A stretch of DNA of 32,803 bases from Spirosoma fluviale (GTDB lineage Bacteria; Bacteroidota; Bacteroidia; Cytophagales; Flexibacteraceae), in contig CAMDMI010000006.1 of assembly GCA_945902135.1 (NCBI GenBank), forward strand, positions 1 through 32,803, given 5' to 3'. Made by a program: the position numbers and the translations under genes. The notes beneath the pieces are model-generated. The model made no database searches. It had not been told where the DNA came from and was given only the letters and a program-made list of their open reading frames with translations. Every line of letters starts with the position of its first letter. The stretch's first letter is position 1. Shown piece after piece: positions 1 to 8,864 of the stretch.

Positions 1-963
1 TATGCTTCGTTTCAGGAAATGATTGTGACGGAAGCCAAACTTCCTGAAGCAATCCGGATGGATTTTGCAGCAATCGTCACGCCCAACCACCTCCATTTTG
101 AACCTACAAAACTTGCAATTCAGCATGGATTTGATGTGGTATGCGACAAACCGCTTTGCCACAATTTAACTGAGGCCGAAGAACTGGCGAACCTGGTTGA
201 ATCTTCAGACCGGATATTTTGTTTGACGCACAATTACACGGGCTACCCGATGACCAGGCAAGCCCGGGCCATGGTTAAAAATGGTGAATTAGGGTCGATA
301 CGAAAGGTGGTTGTGGAATATCCCCAAGGCTGGCTTTCTACCTTGCTTGAGGCAGAAGGGCAAAAACAGGCGGATTGGCGAACAAATCCTGCAAAAGCCG
401 GAAAGGCTGGAAGCATGGGCGATATCGGAACGCACGCGGAAAACCTTGTAAGCTATATCACTGGTCTGGAAATTGAAGAACTTGCCGCTGATCTGAGCAC
501 TTTTGTGACAGGGCGCAAACTGGATGATGACGGCAGCGTTTTGCTGCGATTTAAAGGAGGTGCAAAAGGCTTATTGTTTGCCAGTCAGATTTGTGTGGGT
601 GAAGAAAACAACCTTACAATCAGGGTTTATGGTGAGAAAGCAAGTCTGGAATGGCAGCAACAGGAGCCAAATTCCCTGCGCATTCTTTACCCGGATAAAC
701 CCGCCGAAACTTTGAGAACCGGTCATGGATATCTTTATCCTGAAGCAAAATCTGCAACAAGATTACCATCCGGACATCCGGAAGGGTATATCGAAGCGTT
801 TGCCAATATGTACCGGGATTTTTCGTTTGCCTGCCATCAACGAAATTCAGGTGTGGAATTTATTCCAAATTTTCCTGGAGTAAAGGAAGGTTTGCAAGGC
901 ATGAAGTTTATAGAGGCCGTTGTAAAATCTTCTTCAATGAACGCCAGCTGGGTAAAACCCTAA
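1..963 (+). CDS. Gfo/Idh/MocA-family NAD(P)-dependent oxidoreductase, 5' truncated by window
   Basis: The reading frame is open from base 1, so the gene starts upstream and lacks its N-terminal GxGxxG half of the Rossmann fold. What remains begins in the middle of that fold ([10 protein letters not shown]), followed by the DKPL segment, which carries the catalytic-lysine motif of the family, and [10 protein letters not shown], which holds the family's conserved histidine in the substrate domain. The C-terminal part is the usual alpha/beta dimerisation domain. The family oxidises or reduces sugars, inositols and related substrates with NAD(P); the substrate cannot be told here. It is probably cytoplasmic, since no signal can be seen in the part present. 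The next gene starts 13 bases after the stop. An in-frame ATG at base 19 is internal and not the real start. Confidence 0.93.
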   Translation, partial: YASFQEMIVTEAKLPEAIRMDFAAIVTPNHLHFEPTKLAIQHGFDVVCDKPLCHNLTEAEELANLVESSDRIFCLTHNYTGYPMTRQARAMVKNGELGSIRKVVVEYPQGWLSTLLEAEGQKQADWRTNPAKAGKAGSMGDIGTHAENLVSYITGLEIEELAADLSTFVTGRKLDDDGSVLLRFKGGAKGLLFASQICVGEENNLTIRVYGEKASLEWQQQEPNSLRILYPDKPAETLRTGHGYLYPEAKSATRLPSGHPEGYIEAFANMYRDFSFACHQRNSGVEFIPNFPGVKEGLQGMKFIEAVVKSSSMNASWVKP

Positions 964-976
964 AAATAAATCTGAG

Positions 977-1516
977 ATGAAAATCCTATTAACCTGCCTT
1001 CTGCTGTTTTTAAACCTCAGTAACTCAACAAATTTTGAACCTGAAAAAATGAGCCCACAGGAGACAAAGCTCCTGAACAACATTAATGCCTATCGAAAAA
1101 GCAAAGGACTTAATCCAATCCAGAACTCCCCAAACCTCAACCTGGTTGCGCAATTGCATGTGAAGGAATTGCAAGAGGCACCTCCGGAAGGAAAATGTAA
1201 TATGCATTCCTGGACAGGTAAATTTGGAGAAAAACCTTGTTGCTATACATCCGACCACAAAGAAGCCGCATGCATGTGGTCTAAACCTTCTGAATTTTCA
1301 AGTTATAAGGGGAATGGATATGAAATTGCTGCTTTTAACACAGATTCTGATGTCGACTGGCTGGCACAATGGAAAGAAAGTCCCGGCCACCATGCGGTAA
1401 TCATCAACCTTAAAAACTGGAAAACAATTCGCTGGAATGCAATCGGAATTGCCATTCGTGAACCATATGCTGTTGTTTGGTTCGGCGAAGAAACCGATCC
1501 TGTTAAGGGAAATTGA
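977..1516 (+). CDS. Exported CAP-domain (SCP/PR1-like) protein
   Basis: This is a 179-residue protein with a short hydrophobic N-terminus (about residues 2-16) that looks like a signal peptide. The CAP fold is suggested by an N-terminal helix (ETKLLNNINAYRKSKGL) followed by HSW (His77), GYE (Glu116) and GHH (His138/His139), which match the positions of the conserved His/Glu cavity residues. Five cysteines lie close together (KCNMHSW, KPCCYT, AACMW) and may form disulphides in the periplasm. Bacterial CAP proteins are secreted and mostly of unknown biochemical role. The gene lies 13 bases after the oxidoreductase and may be co-transcribed with it. Confidence 0.8.
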   Translation: MKILLTCLLLFLNLSNSTNFEPEKMSPQETKLLNNINAYRKSKGLNPIQNSPNLNLVAQLHVKELQEAPPEGKCNMHSWTGKFGEKPCCYTSDHKEAACMWSKPSEFSSYKGNGYEIAAFNTDSDVDWLAQWKESPGHHAVIINLKNWKTIRWNAIGIAIREPYAVVWFGEETDPVKGN

Positions 1517-1554
1517 TTATGAATTAGCATCTTGCAGGCAATAGGTAAAAAAGA

Positions 1555-2400
1555 ATGCTCTTCAAAAAGGCGAATGTTTCATCGGTGGCTTTAAAATCAA
1601 GGTATTTCCGGCAATATCTGACCATTGCGTTCTTTTCAATATTTCTTCTAAGTGCAAACGCCCAGGACAATCAAATCCTGACGCTGCCAGATTCAACAAA
1701 ACCACCAAAGCAAGCCTCGTTTTTGTCGATGGCATTTTCGTATCCGGACCGGGCCGCATCTTTTGAGGAAAATCTTTTCAAGGATGCACAGCTGGTCTTA
1801 AATGCCTCTGTAATTCAATCGAATTACAACTTTTCAAACTACCTACTGGACGAACAGTTGCTTAACGAAAACAGTATGGGCTTTGGCAAAAATTCGTCAA
1901 TTACAGACCCGTCCAGAAAATTTTCGAAAACACGGATGTCGATTGATGTCAGCGGTCGATTTCTTTTCTTTTATGCCGGACTCGGGATTGTGGTTCCTTC
2001 CACCAGCCAAACAGTTTATATGGGCGACGGTAGTTCCTGGTACACAGCAAAAACTCAGAAATATTATGCGGAAATCCGCAAGAGCAGCTTTTTTAAAGTA
2101 GGGGTTCATCTGCATTTCAGAAGGTTTTGTTTGTTTGGCGGGCTCCGCTCCTACCAGGGAATCGGCAAAAGCAGCCTGATTGCTGTTGAGGATAATTCAG
2201 GCAAACGGACCAAAATTGATGGGATTGGATCTGATGTTTTCAATGGCTTTTTTGAGGCCGGACTCAGCTACCAGAATTTCACAATAGGCTTCGAAAAAGC
2301 CCTTAACATTGATTATCCAGGGGCTGAATGCACGAGCATTTCAATTGGATACAACCTTTTTGACTTCAGGAATTACAATGAAAAGAGAATTCCACGGTGA
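1555..2400 (+). CDS. Exported beta-rich protein of unknown function, possibly an outer-membrane barrel
   Basis: I do not recognise the family. The protein is 281 residues with a hydrophobic stretch at about residues 22-36 ending in SANAQ, a good signal peptidase I site. The rest has alternating aromatic and polar strands (FLFFYAGLGIVV, FKVGVHLHFRR, FFEAGLSYQNFTIGFEKAL) and ends with a strand-like SISIGYNLF segment, which suggests a small outer-membrane beta barrel or a periplasmic beta protein. The N-terminal region before the signal core is long, so the GTG at 1585 is an alternative start that gives a more ordinary signal peptide. It lies 38 bases after the CAP gene and could share its transcript. 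Confidence 0.7.
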   Translation: MLFKKANVSSVALKSRYFRQYLTIAFFSIFLLSANAQDNQILTLPDSTKPPKQASFLSMAFSYPDRAASFEENLFKDAQLVLNASVIQSNYNFSNYLLDEQLLNENSMGFGKNSSITDPSRKFSKTRMSIDVSGRFLFFYAGLGIVVPSTSQTVYMGDGSSWYTAKTQKYYAEIRKSSFFKVGVHLHFRRFCLFGGLRSYQGIGKSSLIAVEDNSGKRTKIDGIGSDVFNGFFEAGLSYQNFTIGFEKALNIDYPGAECTSISIGYNLFDFRNYNEKRIPR

Positions 2401-2504
2401 ATTATAAACTCCAGCATTTAGCAAAACCAATGTTTTCGGATTTCCGTGAAAGACTTGTTTACTTGCACAAAATCGAAAAACGCCAAAACGCGGTCCTACA
2501 TTGA

Positions 2505-3830
2505 ATGGTATCTGATTTACTACTTACAATTTTCCTTGTTTTCATGAACGGCTTCTTCGTTGCAGCCGAGTTTGCCATCGTTAAAGTGCGGGAATCCCAA
2601 CTCGAACTTGAAGCCAGGTCTGGGAATTTGTCGGCCGTTCTTGCCAGAAAAATTGTTGGCAACATCGATGGATATCTGGCTGCAACCCAACTCGGCATTA
2701 CCCTCGCCAGCCTTGGCTTAGGTTGGGTTGGAGAACCCGTAGTTTCAAAAATACTCCTTAAGGTTTTCGAACTGGCAGGACTTCACCTCGAACACAAACT
2801 TGCACACGACATCGCATTGCCATTTTCATTTGCCTTAATCACCATCCTTCATATCGTTTTTGGAGAACTCGCACCAAAATCAATTGCCATCCAGCGTTCG
2901 GACAAAACCACACTTTTTGTGGCATATCCGCTGAGGTTTTTTTATTTATTTTTCAAACCATTTATCTGGCTGCTGAATGGCATCGCCAATTTTGTTTTAA
3001 GGCTGCTAAAAATCAGGCCCATCCACGGAAACGAAGTGCACTCCAGCGAAGAGCTGCGCTATCTTGTGGAGCAGGGAAAGGAAACCGGAACAATTGAAGC
3101 AGAAAATTATGCCATCATTCAGAATGCATTTGACTTTCAAGAAAGAAGCGCCCGGCAGGTGATGATCCCTCGAAAACAATTGGTTGCCATCAATTTATCC
3201 GATTTTGAAGACCGCGACCTTGAGCAAATCCTTGAAGCTGGTTATTCCAGGATTCCATGCTACGAAGAGAACCTGGACAAAGTACTTGGAGTGGTTTATC
3301 TGAAGGACATCCTGATGGAGCTCAGGAAGAATATGAACCCAGATATTCGAAACTTAATGAAACCTGTTGCCGCAATTCCGGAAACCATGCCAATCGGAAG
3401 GCTTCTCAAAGAATTTCAGAAAAAACGCCAGCAGATGGCAATTGTACTGGATGAATTTGGAAGCACAAAAGGAATCGTTACAATGGAAGACATTCTGGAA
3501 GAACTCGTGGGTGAGATTCAGGATGAATTTGATAATGAAAAGTCAAGTTTGGAATCAATGGGCAATTCCGTTTTCCGGGCTTTGGCATCCGCCTCAATTC
3601 ACGATTTAAATAAGGAACTTCCCGAAAGTCTCGAAGAAGATGGAAATTTTGAAACCATTTCGGGTTACATCCTGCACCATTGCGGGCGGATTCCGGATTC
3701 AGGTGAAATATTCGTAATCGGCAGATATGAATTCCGAATCCTTAAAAAAATAAGGAGTAGCATTCAAAAGGTACAATTAAGGATTTTGCCAGCAGCAGAA
3801 ATCCAAACAGAAAAAGATTCTGAACTTTGA
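2505..3830 (+). CDS. CNNM/CorC-HlyC family membrane transporter (hemolysin-family protein)
   Basis: This 441-residue protein has the complete architecture of the family. A CNNM (DUF21) membrane domain at about residues 1-195 contains the FGELAPKS motif at 119-126. Two CBS domains follow at about 215-340, with VVYLKDIL and GIVTMEDILEELVGEI at the CBS ends. A CorC_HlyC domain occupies about 355-435. Family members export or sense magnesium and cobalt at the inner membrane; the older name hemolysin is misleading. The ATG at 2505 places a membrane helix right at the N-terminus, as is normal for the family. It stands alone on this strand: the next gene faces it, with only 16 bases between the stops. 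Confidence 0.92.
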   Translation: MVSDLLLTIFLVFMNGFFVAAEFAIVKVRESQLELEARSGNLSAVLARKIVGNIDGYLAATQLGITLASLGLGWVGEPVVSKILLKVFELAGLHLEHKLAHDIALPFSFALITILHIVFGELAPKSIAIQRSDKTTLFVAYPLRFFYLFFKPFIWLLNGIANFVLRLLKIRPIHGNEVHSSEELRYLVEQGKETGTIEAENYAIIQNAFDFQERSARQVMIPRKQLVAINLSDFEDRDLEQILEAGYSRIPCYEENLDKVLGVVYLKDILMELRKNMNPDIRNLMKPVAAIPETMPIGRLLKEFQKKRQQMAIVLDEFGSTKGIVTMEDILEELVGEIQDEFDNEKSSLESMGNSVFRALASASIHDLNKELPESLEEDGNFETISGYILHHCGRIPDSGEIFVIGRYEFRILKKIRSSIQKVQLRILPAAEIQTEKDSEL

Positions 3831-3846
3831 TTTTGAGATTTCCTGT

Positions 3847-4128
3847 TCAGGAAACTTCCTCAAATTCAACATACTCACCTTCGTCTCCGGAACTTCGACC
3901 AGGCTTTTTCGAATTGCCGGAAGACTCAACCCGTATCTCACCTTCCTTTCTTTGGTTCTGATTAAAATCTCCTGAACCAAATTGGCCATTGAACTGAAAT
4001 GCCTTTCCGGCATTTTTTTTCACCCAATAAAGAAGTGCGAAACGGAATACGAACTTTAATAGCTGCCAGGCAGCATAAATGAATAATAGAGTTAAAATGA
4101 ACCTCATAACAAAATCTAAACCCTGCAC
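3847..4128 (-). CDS. DUF4834-family small membrane protein
   Basis: This is a 93-residue protein with one N-terminal transmembrane helix at about residues 7-33 (VMRFILTLLFIYAAWQLLKF), then a short basic and aromatic stretch, then a polar glycine- and glutamate-rich tail ending GEYVEFEEVS. This arrangement (a single helix and a tail ending near EYVDFEEI-like residues) is what I know of DUF4834, a small family restricted to Bacteroidota with no known function. A TACCTTTG -7 element on the same strand lies about 50 bases upstream of the start. The gene diverges from mtaB. Confidence 0.75.
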   Translation of the reverse strand: MQGLDFVMRFILTLLFIYAAWQLLKFVFRFALLYWVKKNAGKAFQFNGQFGSGDFNQNQRKEGEIRVESSGNSKKPGRSSGDEGEYVEFEEVS

Positions 4129-4175
4129 TACCTAAAATGGTTGAAAACAATTGGATAAGCGGCGCAAAGACTTTG

Positions 4176-4183
4176 CAAAGGTA
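4176..4183 (-). promoter_or_regulatory. Candidate -7 promoter element for the DUF4834 gene
   Basis: Read on the minus strand this is TACCTTTG, a full match to the Bacteroidota -7 consensus TAnnTTTG. Transcription would begin near 4169, giving a leader of about 40 bases before the start at 4128. No good TTG is visible at the usual distance upstream, so the -33 half is weak or absent. Confidence 0.4.
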
Positions 4184-4253
4184 GGAATTTGAAGGATTAG
4201 AATGACTTTTTCCGAATCAAGGCACGAATTTCATGCCTATCTTTACCGCCCCG

Positions 4254-5609
4254 ATGAAGAAAGTTGCATTCTACACTTTGGGCTGCAAGCTCAACTTTGC
4301 CGAGACTTCCTCAATATCAAGAAGTTTTGAGGCCAAAGGCTATGAAAAAGTAGCCTTTGGCGAGCCAACCGATGTGTATGTCATCAACACATGCTCGGTA
4401 ACCGACCACGCCGATAAAAAATGCAGAAAGGTTGTAAAAGAAGGCTTGAAAATTTCGCCTGAAGCACGGGTTGTAATCATTGGTTGTTATGCCCAGTTAA
4501 AGCCGGAAGAAATCGCCGGAATTCCCGGTGTAGATCTGGTGCTGGGAGCAAACGCAAAATTTGAAGCGGTGAACCATGTTGGAAAACTGGGACCCAGATC
4601 AGCGGCAATTGTGGTTTCAGGTGAAATTTCAGACACCAAACAATACCATAGCTCATTTTCCCTTTCCGATAGAACCCGAACTTTTCTGAAAGTTCAAGAT
4701 GGTTGCGATTACCCTTGCACCTACTGCACAATTCCGCTGGCAAGAGGAAAAAGCAGAAGTGACAGCATCGAAGGAGTTGTGGCTCAAGCATGGGCAATTG
4801 GAGAAACGGGCGTCAGGGAAATTGTCCTTACCGGCGTGAACATCGGAGATTTTGGCATCCGTGATGGAATCAAAAAGGAAAAATTTGTTGATTTGGTTAG
4901 GGCATTGGATGCCGTTGAAAATATTTCCCGCTTTCGTATTTCAAGCATTGAGCCCAACTTGCTGAGTGATGAAATTATTTCATTTGTGGCAAGCAGCAAT
5001 CGATTCGTGCCACATTTTCATATTCCGCTTCAGTCAGGATCCAATGAAATTCTGGGCCTGATGAAAAGACGCTACCGCCGGGAACTATACCAGGAACGGG
5101 TCGATCGAATCCGGGAACTGTTGCCAAATGCATGCATAGGCGTTGATGTTATCGTTGGTTTCCCAGGTGAAAGTGAAGCCTTATTTCGCGAGACCTACGA
5201 CTTCCTCAACAAACTGGATATTAGCTACCTGCACATTTTCCCTTACAGCGAAAGGACAAACACCGAGGCAGCCCTTATGCCCAAGAAAGTCAGTGGGACT
5301 GAAAAAAGCGAACGCTCCAAAATGTTGCATATCCTCAGCGAAAAAAAACGCAGGGCTTTTTATGAATCGCAGCTTGGCAAGATGGACGAAGTGCTATTTG
5401 AATCCTCTGTGCAAAACGGTCTGATGGAAGGATTTACCCGAAATTATGTGAAGGTTTCTGCGAAATTCGATCCAATGTGGGTGAACGAAGAAATCAAGGG
5501 ATTTCTGAATTTTATCAACCAGGAAGGTCATGTCCATTTCACCGAGCTCCCGGAAAAACAGGAAGCCAAGGTTCGCCTTACAGATTCAATCTCTGAAAAA
5601 GCCCTTTAA
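4254..5609 (+). CDS. mtaB: tRNA (N6-L-threonylcarbamoyladenosine37-C2)-methylthiotransferase MtaB
   Basis: This radical-SAM methylthiotransferase converts t6A37 to ms2t6A37 in tRNAs that read ANN codons. The N-terminal domain shows the three cysteines of the auxiliary cluster (TLGCKLN, NTCSVT, IIGCYAQ). The radical-SAM motif CxxxCxxC appears as CDYPCTYC, and a C-terminal TRAM-like region closes the protein. From the ATG at 4254 the product is 451 residues, within the usual range, and begins MKKVAFYTLGCKLN as the family does. An upstream in-frame ATG at 4233 adds seven residues, but a -7-like TATCTTTA at 4238-4245 lies after it, so I prefer 4254. The last 24 bases overlap the 3' end of nadD on the other strand. 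Confidence 0.93.
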   Translation: MKKVAFYTLGCKLNFAETSSISRSFEAKGYEKVAFGEPTDVYVINTCSVTDHADKKCRKVVKEGLKISPEARVVIIGCYAQLKPEEIAGIPGVDLVLGANAKFEAVNHVGKLGPRSAAIVVSGEISDTKQYHSSFSLSDRTRTFLKVQDGCDYPCTYCTIPLARGKSRSDSIEGVVAQAWAIGETGVREIVLTGVNIGDFGIRDGIKKEKFVDLVRALDAVENISRFRISSIEPNLLSDEIISFVASSNRFVPHFHIPLQSGSNEILGLMKRRYRRELYQERVDRIRELLPNACIGVDVIVGFPGESEALFRETYDFLNKLDISYLHIFPYSERTNTEAALMPKKVSGTEKSERSKMLHILSEKKRRAFYESQLGKMDEVLFESSVQNGLMEGFTRNYVKVSAKFDPMWVNEEIKGFLNFINQEGHVHFTELPEKQEAKVRLTDSISEKAL

Positions 5610-6164
5610 TTCAATCAACCTTCTGGCGTCTTCCGGAATCAGGTAGCGCGTAGAAAATCCCTTCTTGATCATTTCACGAACTTGAGTGGCAGAAATTTGC
5701 AAGAGCGGCGCTTCTATCCAGGTAACCAGTTCATTTTTTTCGATTTCCTTCGGTTTTTCAGAGGCCAATCGAGGATAAATAACGAAAGAAACCTGCTGCC
5801 GGATTTCTTCAACATTTTTCCATCGGTCGAGATTTCGAAAATTATCGGAGCCCATTAAAATTGAAAATTCATCTTCAGGATGCTTCTCTTTTAATTTTCT
5901 AAGGGTTAAGTAGGTAAAGGAAGGTTTAGGCAGACTGAATTCAATATCCAAAACCTTAAATGCTGGATTGTCCCGGGTTGCAGCAAATGCAATATCAAAC
6001 CTGTCAAATTCGTGAAGAAGCTTGGTATAATCCTTATCCGGACTACTCGGGGAAACCACAAACCATATTTTATCTAGACCGGCCATATCCAATGCCGACT
6101 GAGCCAAGATTAAGTGCCCGGTATGTATTGGATTAAAACTACCAAAGAAAAGCCCTACTTTCAT
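5586..6164 (-). CDS. nadD: Nicotinate-nucleotide adenylyltransferase
   Basis: This enzyme adenylates nicotinate mononucleotide to deamido-NAD in NAD biosynthesis, in the cytoplasm. The protein begins MKVGLFFGSFNPIHTGHL, carrying the nucleotidyltransferase GSFNP and HxGH motifs. Near the C-terminus ISATQVREMI is the second signature (ISxTxxR). The length of 192 residues is normal for NadD. The frame stays open a further 47 codons upstream to 6305, but those residues have no relation to the family and the motif-bearing start at 6164 is clearly right. The gene converges with mtaB, overlapping its 3' end by 24 bases. Confidence 0.95.
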   Translation of the reverse strand: MKVGLFFGSFNPIHTGHLILAQSALDMAGLDKIWFVVSPSSPDKDYTKLLHEFDRFDIAFAATRDNPAFKVLDIEFSLPKPSFTYLTLRKLKEKHPEDEFSILMGSDNFRNLDRWKNVEEIRQQVSFVIYPRLASEKPKEIEKNELVTWIEAPLLQISATQVREMIKKGFSTRYLIPEDARRLIELKGFFRD

Positions 6165-6259
6165 TTGCCAGCAAATTTCAACCTTTTTAGGGATAATTTT
6201 TCGCAATACTCCAACATGGCCATCGATACTAAACTGAATTATTATTTTCGAATCAATCC

Positions 6260-6289
6260 TTGCTAAATCCCGGATTCTACATACTTTTG
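6260..6289 (+). promoter_or_regulatory. Bacteroidota-type promoter for the histidine kinase operon
   Basis: A TTG at 6260-6262 is followed after 19 bases by TACTTTTG at 6282-6289. This matches the Bacteroidota consensus of TTG-N19-TAnnTTTG in both halves and in spacing. Transcription would start near 6296, about 90 bases before the kinase start at 6385. Confidence 0.55.
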
Positions 6290-6384
6290 TCGAGTAATAA
6301 CACAATTCATCAACTGTGTTATCGCCATTTTAATTAAACCTTTTTGTCGGAATTCACAAGCCGGCATTTTTACAAAAAACCTAT

Positions 6385-8439
6385 ATGCCGCAAAGTGCAG
6401 GATCAGACCTTCATGGAATTCAGGAATTGATTCCCGGATTCTTTTCGGGTCATCCAATTTGGATTTGCGATTCAAGCGGTAAAATTCTGGAGTCCCGCAA
6501 CGCTTCAAAACTTTCATACCCTGACAATTTGTTTTTCGAATTGGTTGTTGAAAACCTCAGCAGAATTGCTGCAATCGATTCAAACAAAACTATCCATTTG
6601 GTTTCAGGTCAAAAGGAATTGACAAACGAATTAGAGGGTGTATTTTCGTGCCGCAAACTTTGGTTTCAATCTCAGGAACTGCTCATTTTCAGAATGAAAG
6701 AAGAAGAAAAGGATTTAAAGGATACACAAGCGGAAATGATGGCGGAAGAATTCGGCATTTATCCGTGGCGATACTATCCCGAGAATCGCGGCTTCTGGCT
6801 TGGAAAAGGAGCATCCGAAAAGATACTTGGCTTTTTTGGTTCAAGGGTTGAATACGAGGATTTTTTCTCCGCCCTCGCACCCGAATCGCTTTCCAGATTT
6901 ACCGCTGCCATGGAAAACGTTCTCAATTTCGGGCGTGAATTCAAAATAGAAGTCCTAGTGGAAACTGGCAAAGAATATCGCTGGATTTCCATTTCCGGAC
7001 GAACCGACACAAGCCAATCCGAAGTTTCTATTTCCGGGTTCCTAAAAGACCTTAGTGCGGAGAAAGCGGAGAAAGTAAAATCAGAACAGTTGGAAAGCTG
7101 GATTCATGCCGGCATGAACCGAATGCTGGTGAAAAGCTCTTCAGGAGAAATTCTCGCCGACCTTGGAAGTTCAGATGGAAAACACATTCTTGAAGAAGGC
7201 CCAGGTCATAGAAAAGCAAGAATTGTTGATTTTCGAAATGAAATAAAATTTGTTGTTGAAGCAGAAACTGGAAATCAGGCAGCTGCTGTCTTTCACAATG
7301 TTCCCAGCAAGGTTGAAACAGAAACAGAAAAAACCTTCGCTGAATTTGAAACGGTCAAGCGCCTCAGCAAGGATGAAAAATTTATTTCATTAACTAGGGC
7401 ATTGGGCTTACGAACAGATGCTCAGGTTTCGGCTTTGGGTGTTTTTGACGGCAGCCGATTCGAATGGAAAGCCTGGTGGAAAAGTCCATCCGGATACGCG
7501 GTACCATCCAATAAATATGCTGGAGAATGGCTTCCAGAATTAAGTTGGCTTGTAGAAATGGAGGCTGAGAACATAAAATTTTCCGACCGGTACTGGTGGC
7601 CGCAGGACATGCTTCCATTTGAAATTTCAGACTCATTCGGAAAAGGCTGGATGCTTCTTACAGAGCGCATCTCCCCTACTGAAACCGGCCTTGTAGCATT
7701 AAGAAGCAAAAAGCCCGAGGAGATAATGGGTTTCAAGGAGGAGGTTCTGCAATTGCTTGGCCTACTGCTCGATAAACCCGGAAATTCCATGCCGGATGAC
7801 AGCATTGAAAAACTTAAAACGGAGATTGTCAGAAGGGAAATGCTGCTGAAGGAGTTAAACCACAGGGCAAAAAACAATTTGGCGCTTGCCGCGGGCATGG
7901 TAAAAATGCAAGCCTCATATTCTGAAGACAAGGATACACGGCAGTTTCTTAAGCAAACGCAAAAGAGACTTGAAACCCTGGCAACCCTGCACGAGCTCAT
8001 GTATTTAAGCCCGGGAACAGATGGAAATGTAGAAATACAAACCTATTTATCCGAACTCGTTACTGGACTCCAGAGCAGTTTTGGGAACCCGGAAATAAGC
8101 CTGGAAATCAAGGTTGATTCCGCAAGTATCAATATGCGATTTGCCAACACCATTGGCCTTCTTGTGAATGAAATTGTTTCCAATTCTTTCAAACATGCAT
8201 TCAATCCTGGAAAGCCTGGATTATTAAAAGTAGACTTTTTAAGCAAAGGAGATTATTTTAAACTTCGGATTAGCGACAACGGTCCGGGTTTTGAACCGGA
8301 GGTAAAAGCAGAAAACACTTCGCTCGGGAATATATTGATTGATGAGTTTGTAAAGCAGCTCAATGCGGAAATGGAAGTGAACAGGAATCCCGGAACGACA
8401 TACTTGATTTCAATAAAAAAATCTAATATTGGCCTTTGA
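6385..8439 (+). CDS. PAS-containing sensor histidine kinase, HisKA_2 type
   Basis: This is a 684-residue cytoplasmic-looking kinase with no clear membrane helix. A PAS-like N-terminal segment is followed by a second PAS of the PAS_3 kind (about residues 125-230, with YRWISISGRTDTS and ISGFLKDLSAEK). Residues about 340-470 may be a degenerate GAF-like domain. The transmitter is HisKA_2: MLLKELNHRAKNNLALAAGM places the phospho-accepting histidine at 493, with an N box NEIVSNSFKHAF at about 595-606 and a DNGPGF box at 631-636. Kinases of this class usually signal through a receiver-only partner, and one follows immediately, overlapping or 14 bases after the stop depending on its start. The sensed signal is unknown. 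Confidence 0.9.
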   Translation: MPQSAGSDLHGIQELIPGFFSGHPIWICDSSGKILESRNASKLSYPDNLFFELVVENLSRIAAIDSNKTIHLVSGQKELTNELEGVFSCRKLWFQSQELLIFRMKEEEKDLKDTQAEMMAEEFGIYPWRYYPENRGFWLGKGASEKILGFFGSRVEYEDFFSALAPESLSRFTAAMENVLNFGREFKIEVLVETGKEYRWISISGRTDTSQSEVSISGFLKDLSAEKAEKVKSEQLESWIHAGMNRMLVKSSSGEILADLGSSDGKHILEEGPGHRKARIVDFRNEIKFVVEAETGNQAAAVFHNVPSKVETETEKTFAEFETVKRLSKDEKFISLTRALGLRTDAQVSALGVFDGSRFEWKAWWKSPSGYAVPSNKYAGEWLPELSWLVEMEAENIKFSDRYWWPQDMLPFEISDSFGKGWMLLTERISPTETGLVALRSKKPEEIMGFKEEVLQLLGLLLDKPGNSMPDDSIEKLKTEIVRREMLLKELNHRAKNNLALAAGMVKMQASYSEDKDTRQFLKQTQKRLETLATLHELMYLSPGTDGNVEIQTYLSELVTGLQSSFGNPEISLEIKVDSASINMRFANTIGLLVNEIVSNSFKHAFNPGKPGLLKVDFLSKGDYFKLRISDNGPGFEPEVKAENTSLGNILIDEFVKQLNAEMEVNRNPGTTYLISIKKSNIGL

Positions 8440-8453
8440 AACCAATCGCCACC

Positions 8454-8822
8454 GTGAATAAAATTCTAATTGTAGAAGACGAAAGAATCCTTGCGATTTC
8501 CCTAAAAATGGACCTCGAAGATGCCGGTTACGAGGAAATCACAATGGTCACAAACTGTGAAGACGCATGCCAGTTTGTGGTTCAGGAAGCACCTGAACTA
8601 ATTTTAATGGACATCAGTATTCAGGGTGACAAAACAGGTATTGATACAGCCGAAAAAATATCAGCATTTTCAAATGTTCCGGTCATTTACCTCACAGGCG
8701 AAACAGATTTTGAAACGCGTAGAAAAGCCGAAAATACCCCCAATTGCAAAGGCTATTTAAACAAGCCCGTTAATATGGAAATTTTGGAGCCATTGATTCA
8801 AAAAGTCCTTGCTGAGGCTTGA
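8454..8822 (+). CDS. Receiver-only response regulator paired with the upstream kinase
   Basis: From the GTG at 8454 the product is 122 residues, a single receiver domain beginning MNKILIVEDE. It has the acidic pair in VEDE, the phospho-acceptor Asp53 (LILMDIS), Thr81 (YLTGETD) and Lys104 (LNKPV). There is no DNA-binding or enzyme domain, so output must pass through another protein. A TTG at 8436 overlaps the kinase stop and is an alternative start adding six residues; such an overlap would couple translation. The HisKA_2-kinase-plus-lone-receiver layout is a well-known two-component arrangement. Confidence 0.9.
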   Translation: MNKILIVEDERILAISLKMDLEDAGYEEITMVTNCEDACQFVVQEAPELILMDISIQGDKTGIDTAEKISAFSNVPVIYLTGETDFETRRKAENTPNCKGYLNKPVNMEILEPLIQKVLAEA

Positions 8823-8832
8823 TTTATTATAA

Positions 8833-8857
8833 CAATAACATGATTTTCAAGTTATTG
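8833..8857. repeat. Inverted repeat between the response regulator and msrB
   Basis: CAATAAC at 8833-8839 pairs exactly with GTTATTG at 8851-8857 around an 11-base loop. It ends eight bases before the msrB start. There is no T-run after it, so it does not look like a terminator; it could affect msrB translation or be chance. Confidence 0.3.
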
Positions 8858-8864
8858 AGTTGTC

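Noticed and set aside
7422-8000. A 192-codon minus-strand open frame inside the histidine kinase
   Set aside because: It is fully contained in a kinase gene with clear motifs on the plus strand. Its product is serine-rich with no recognisable domain, as expected of an antisense shadow.
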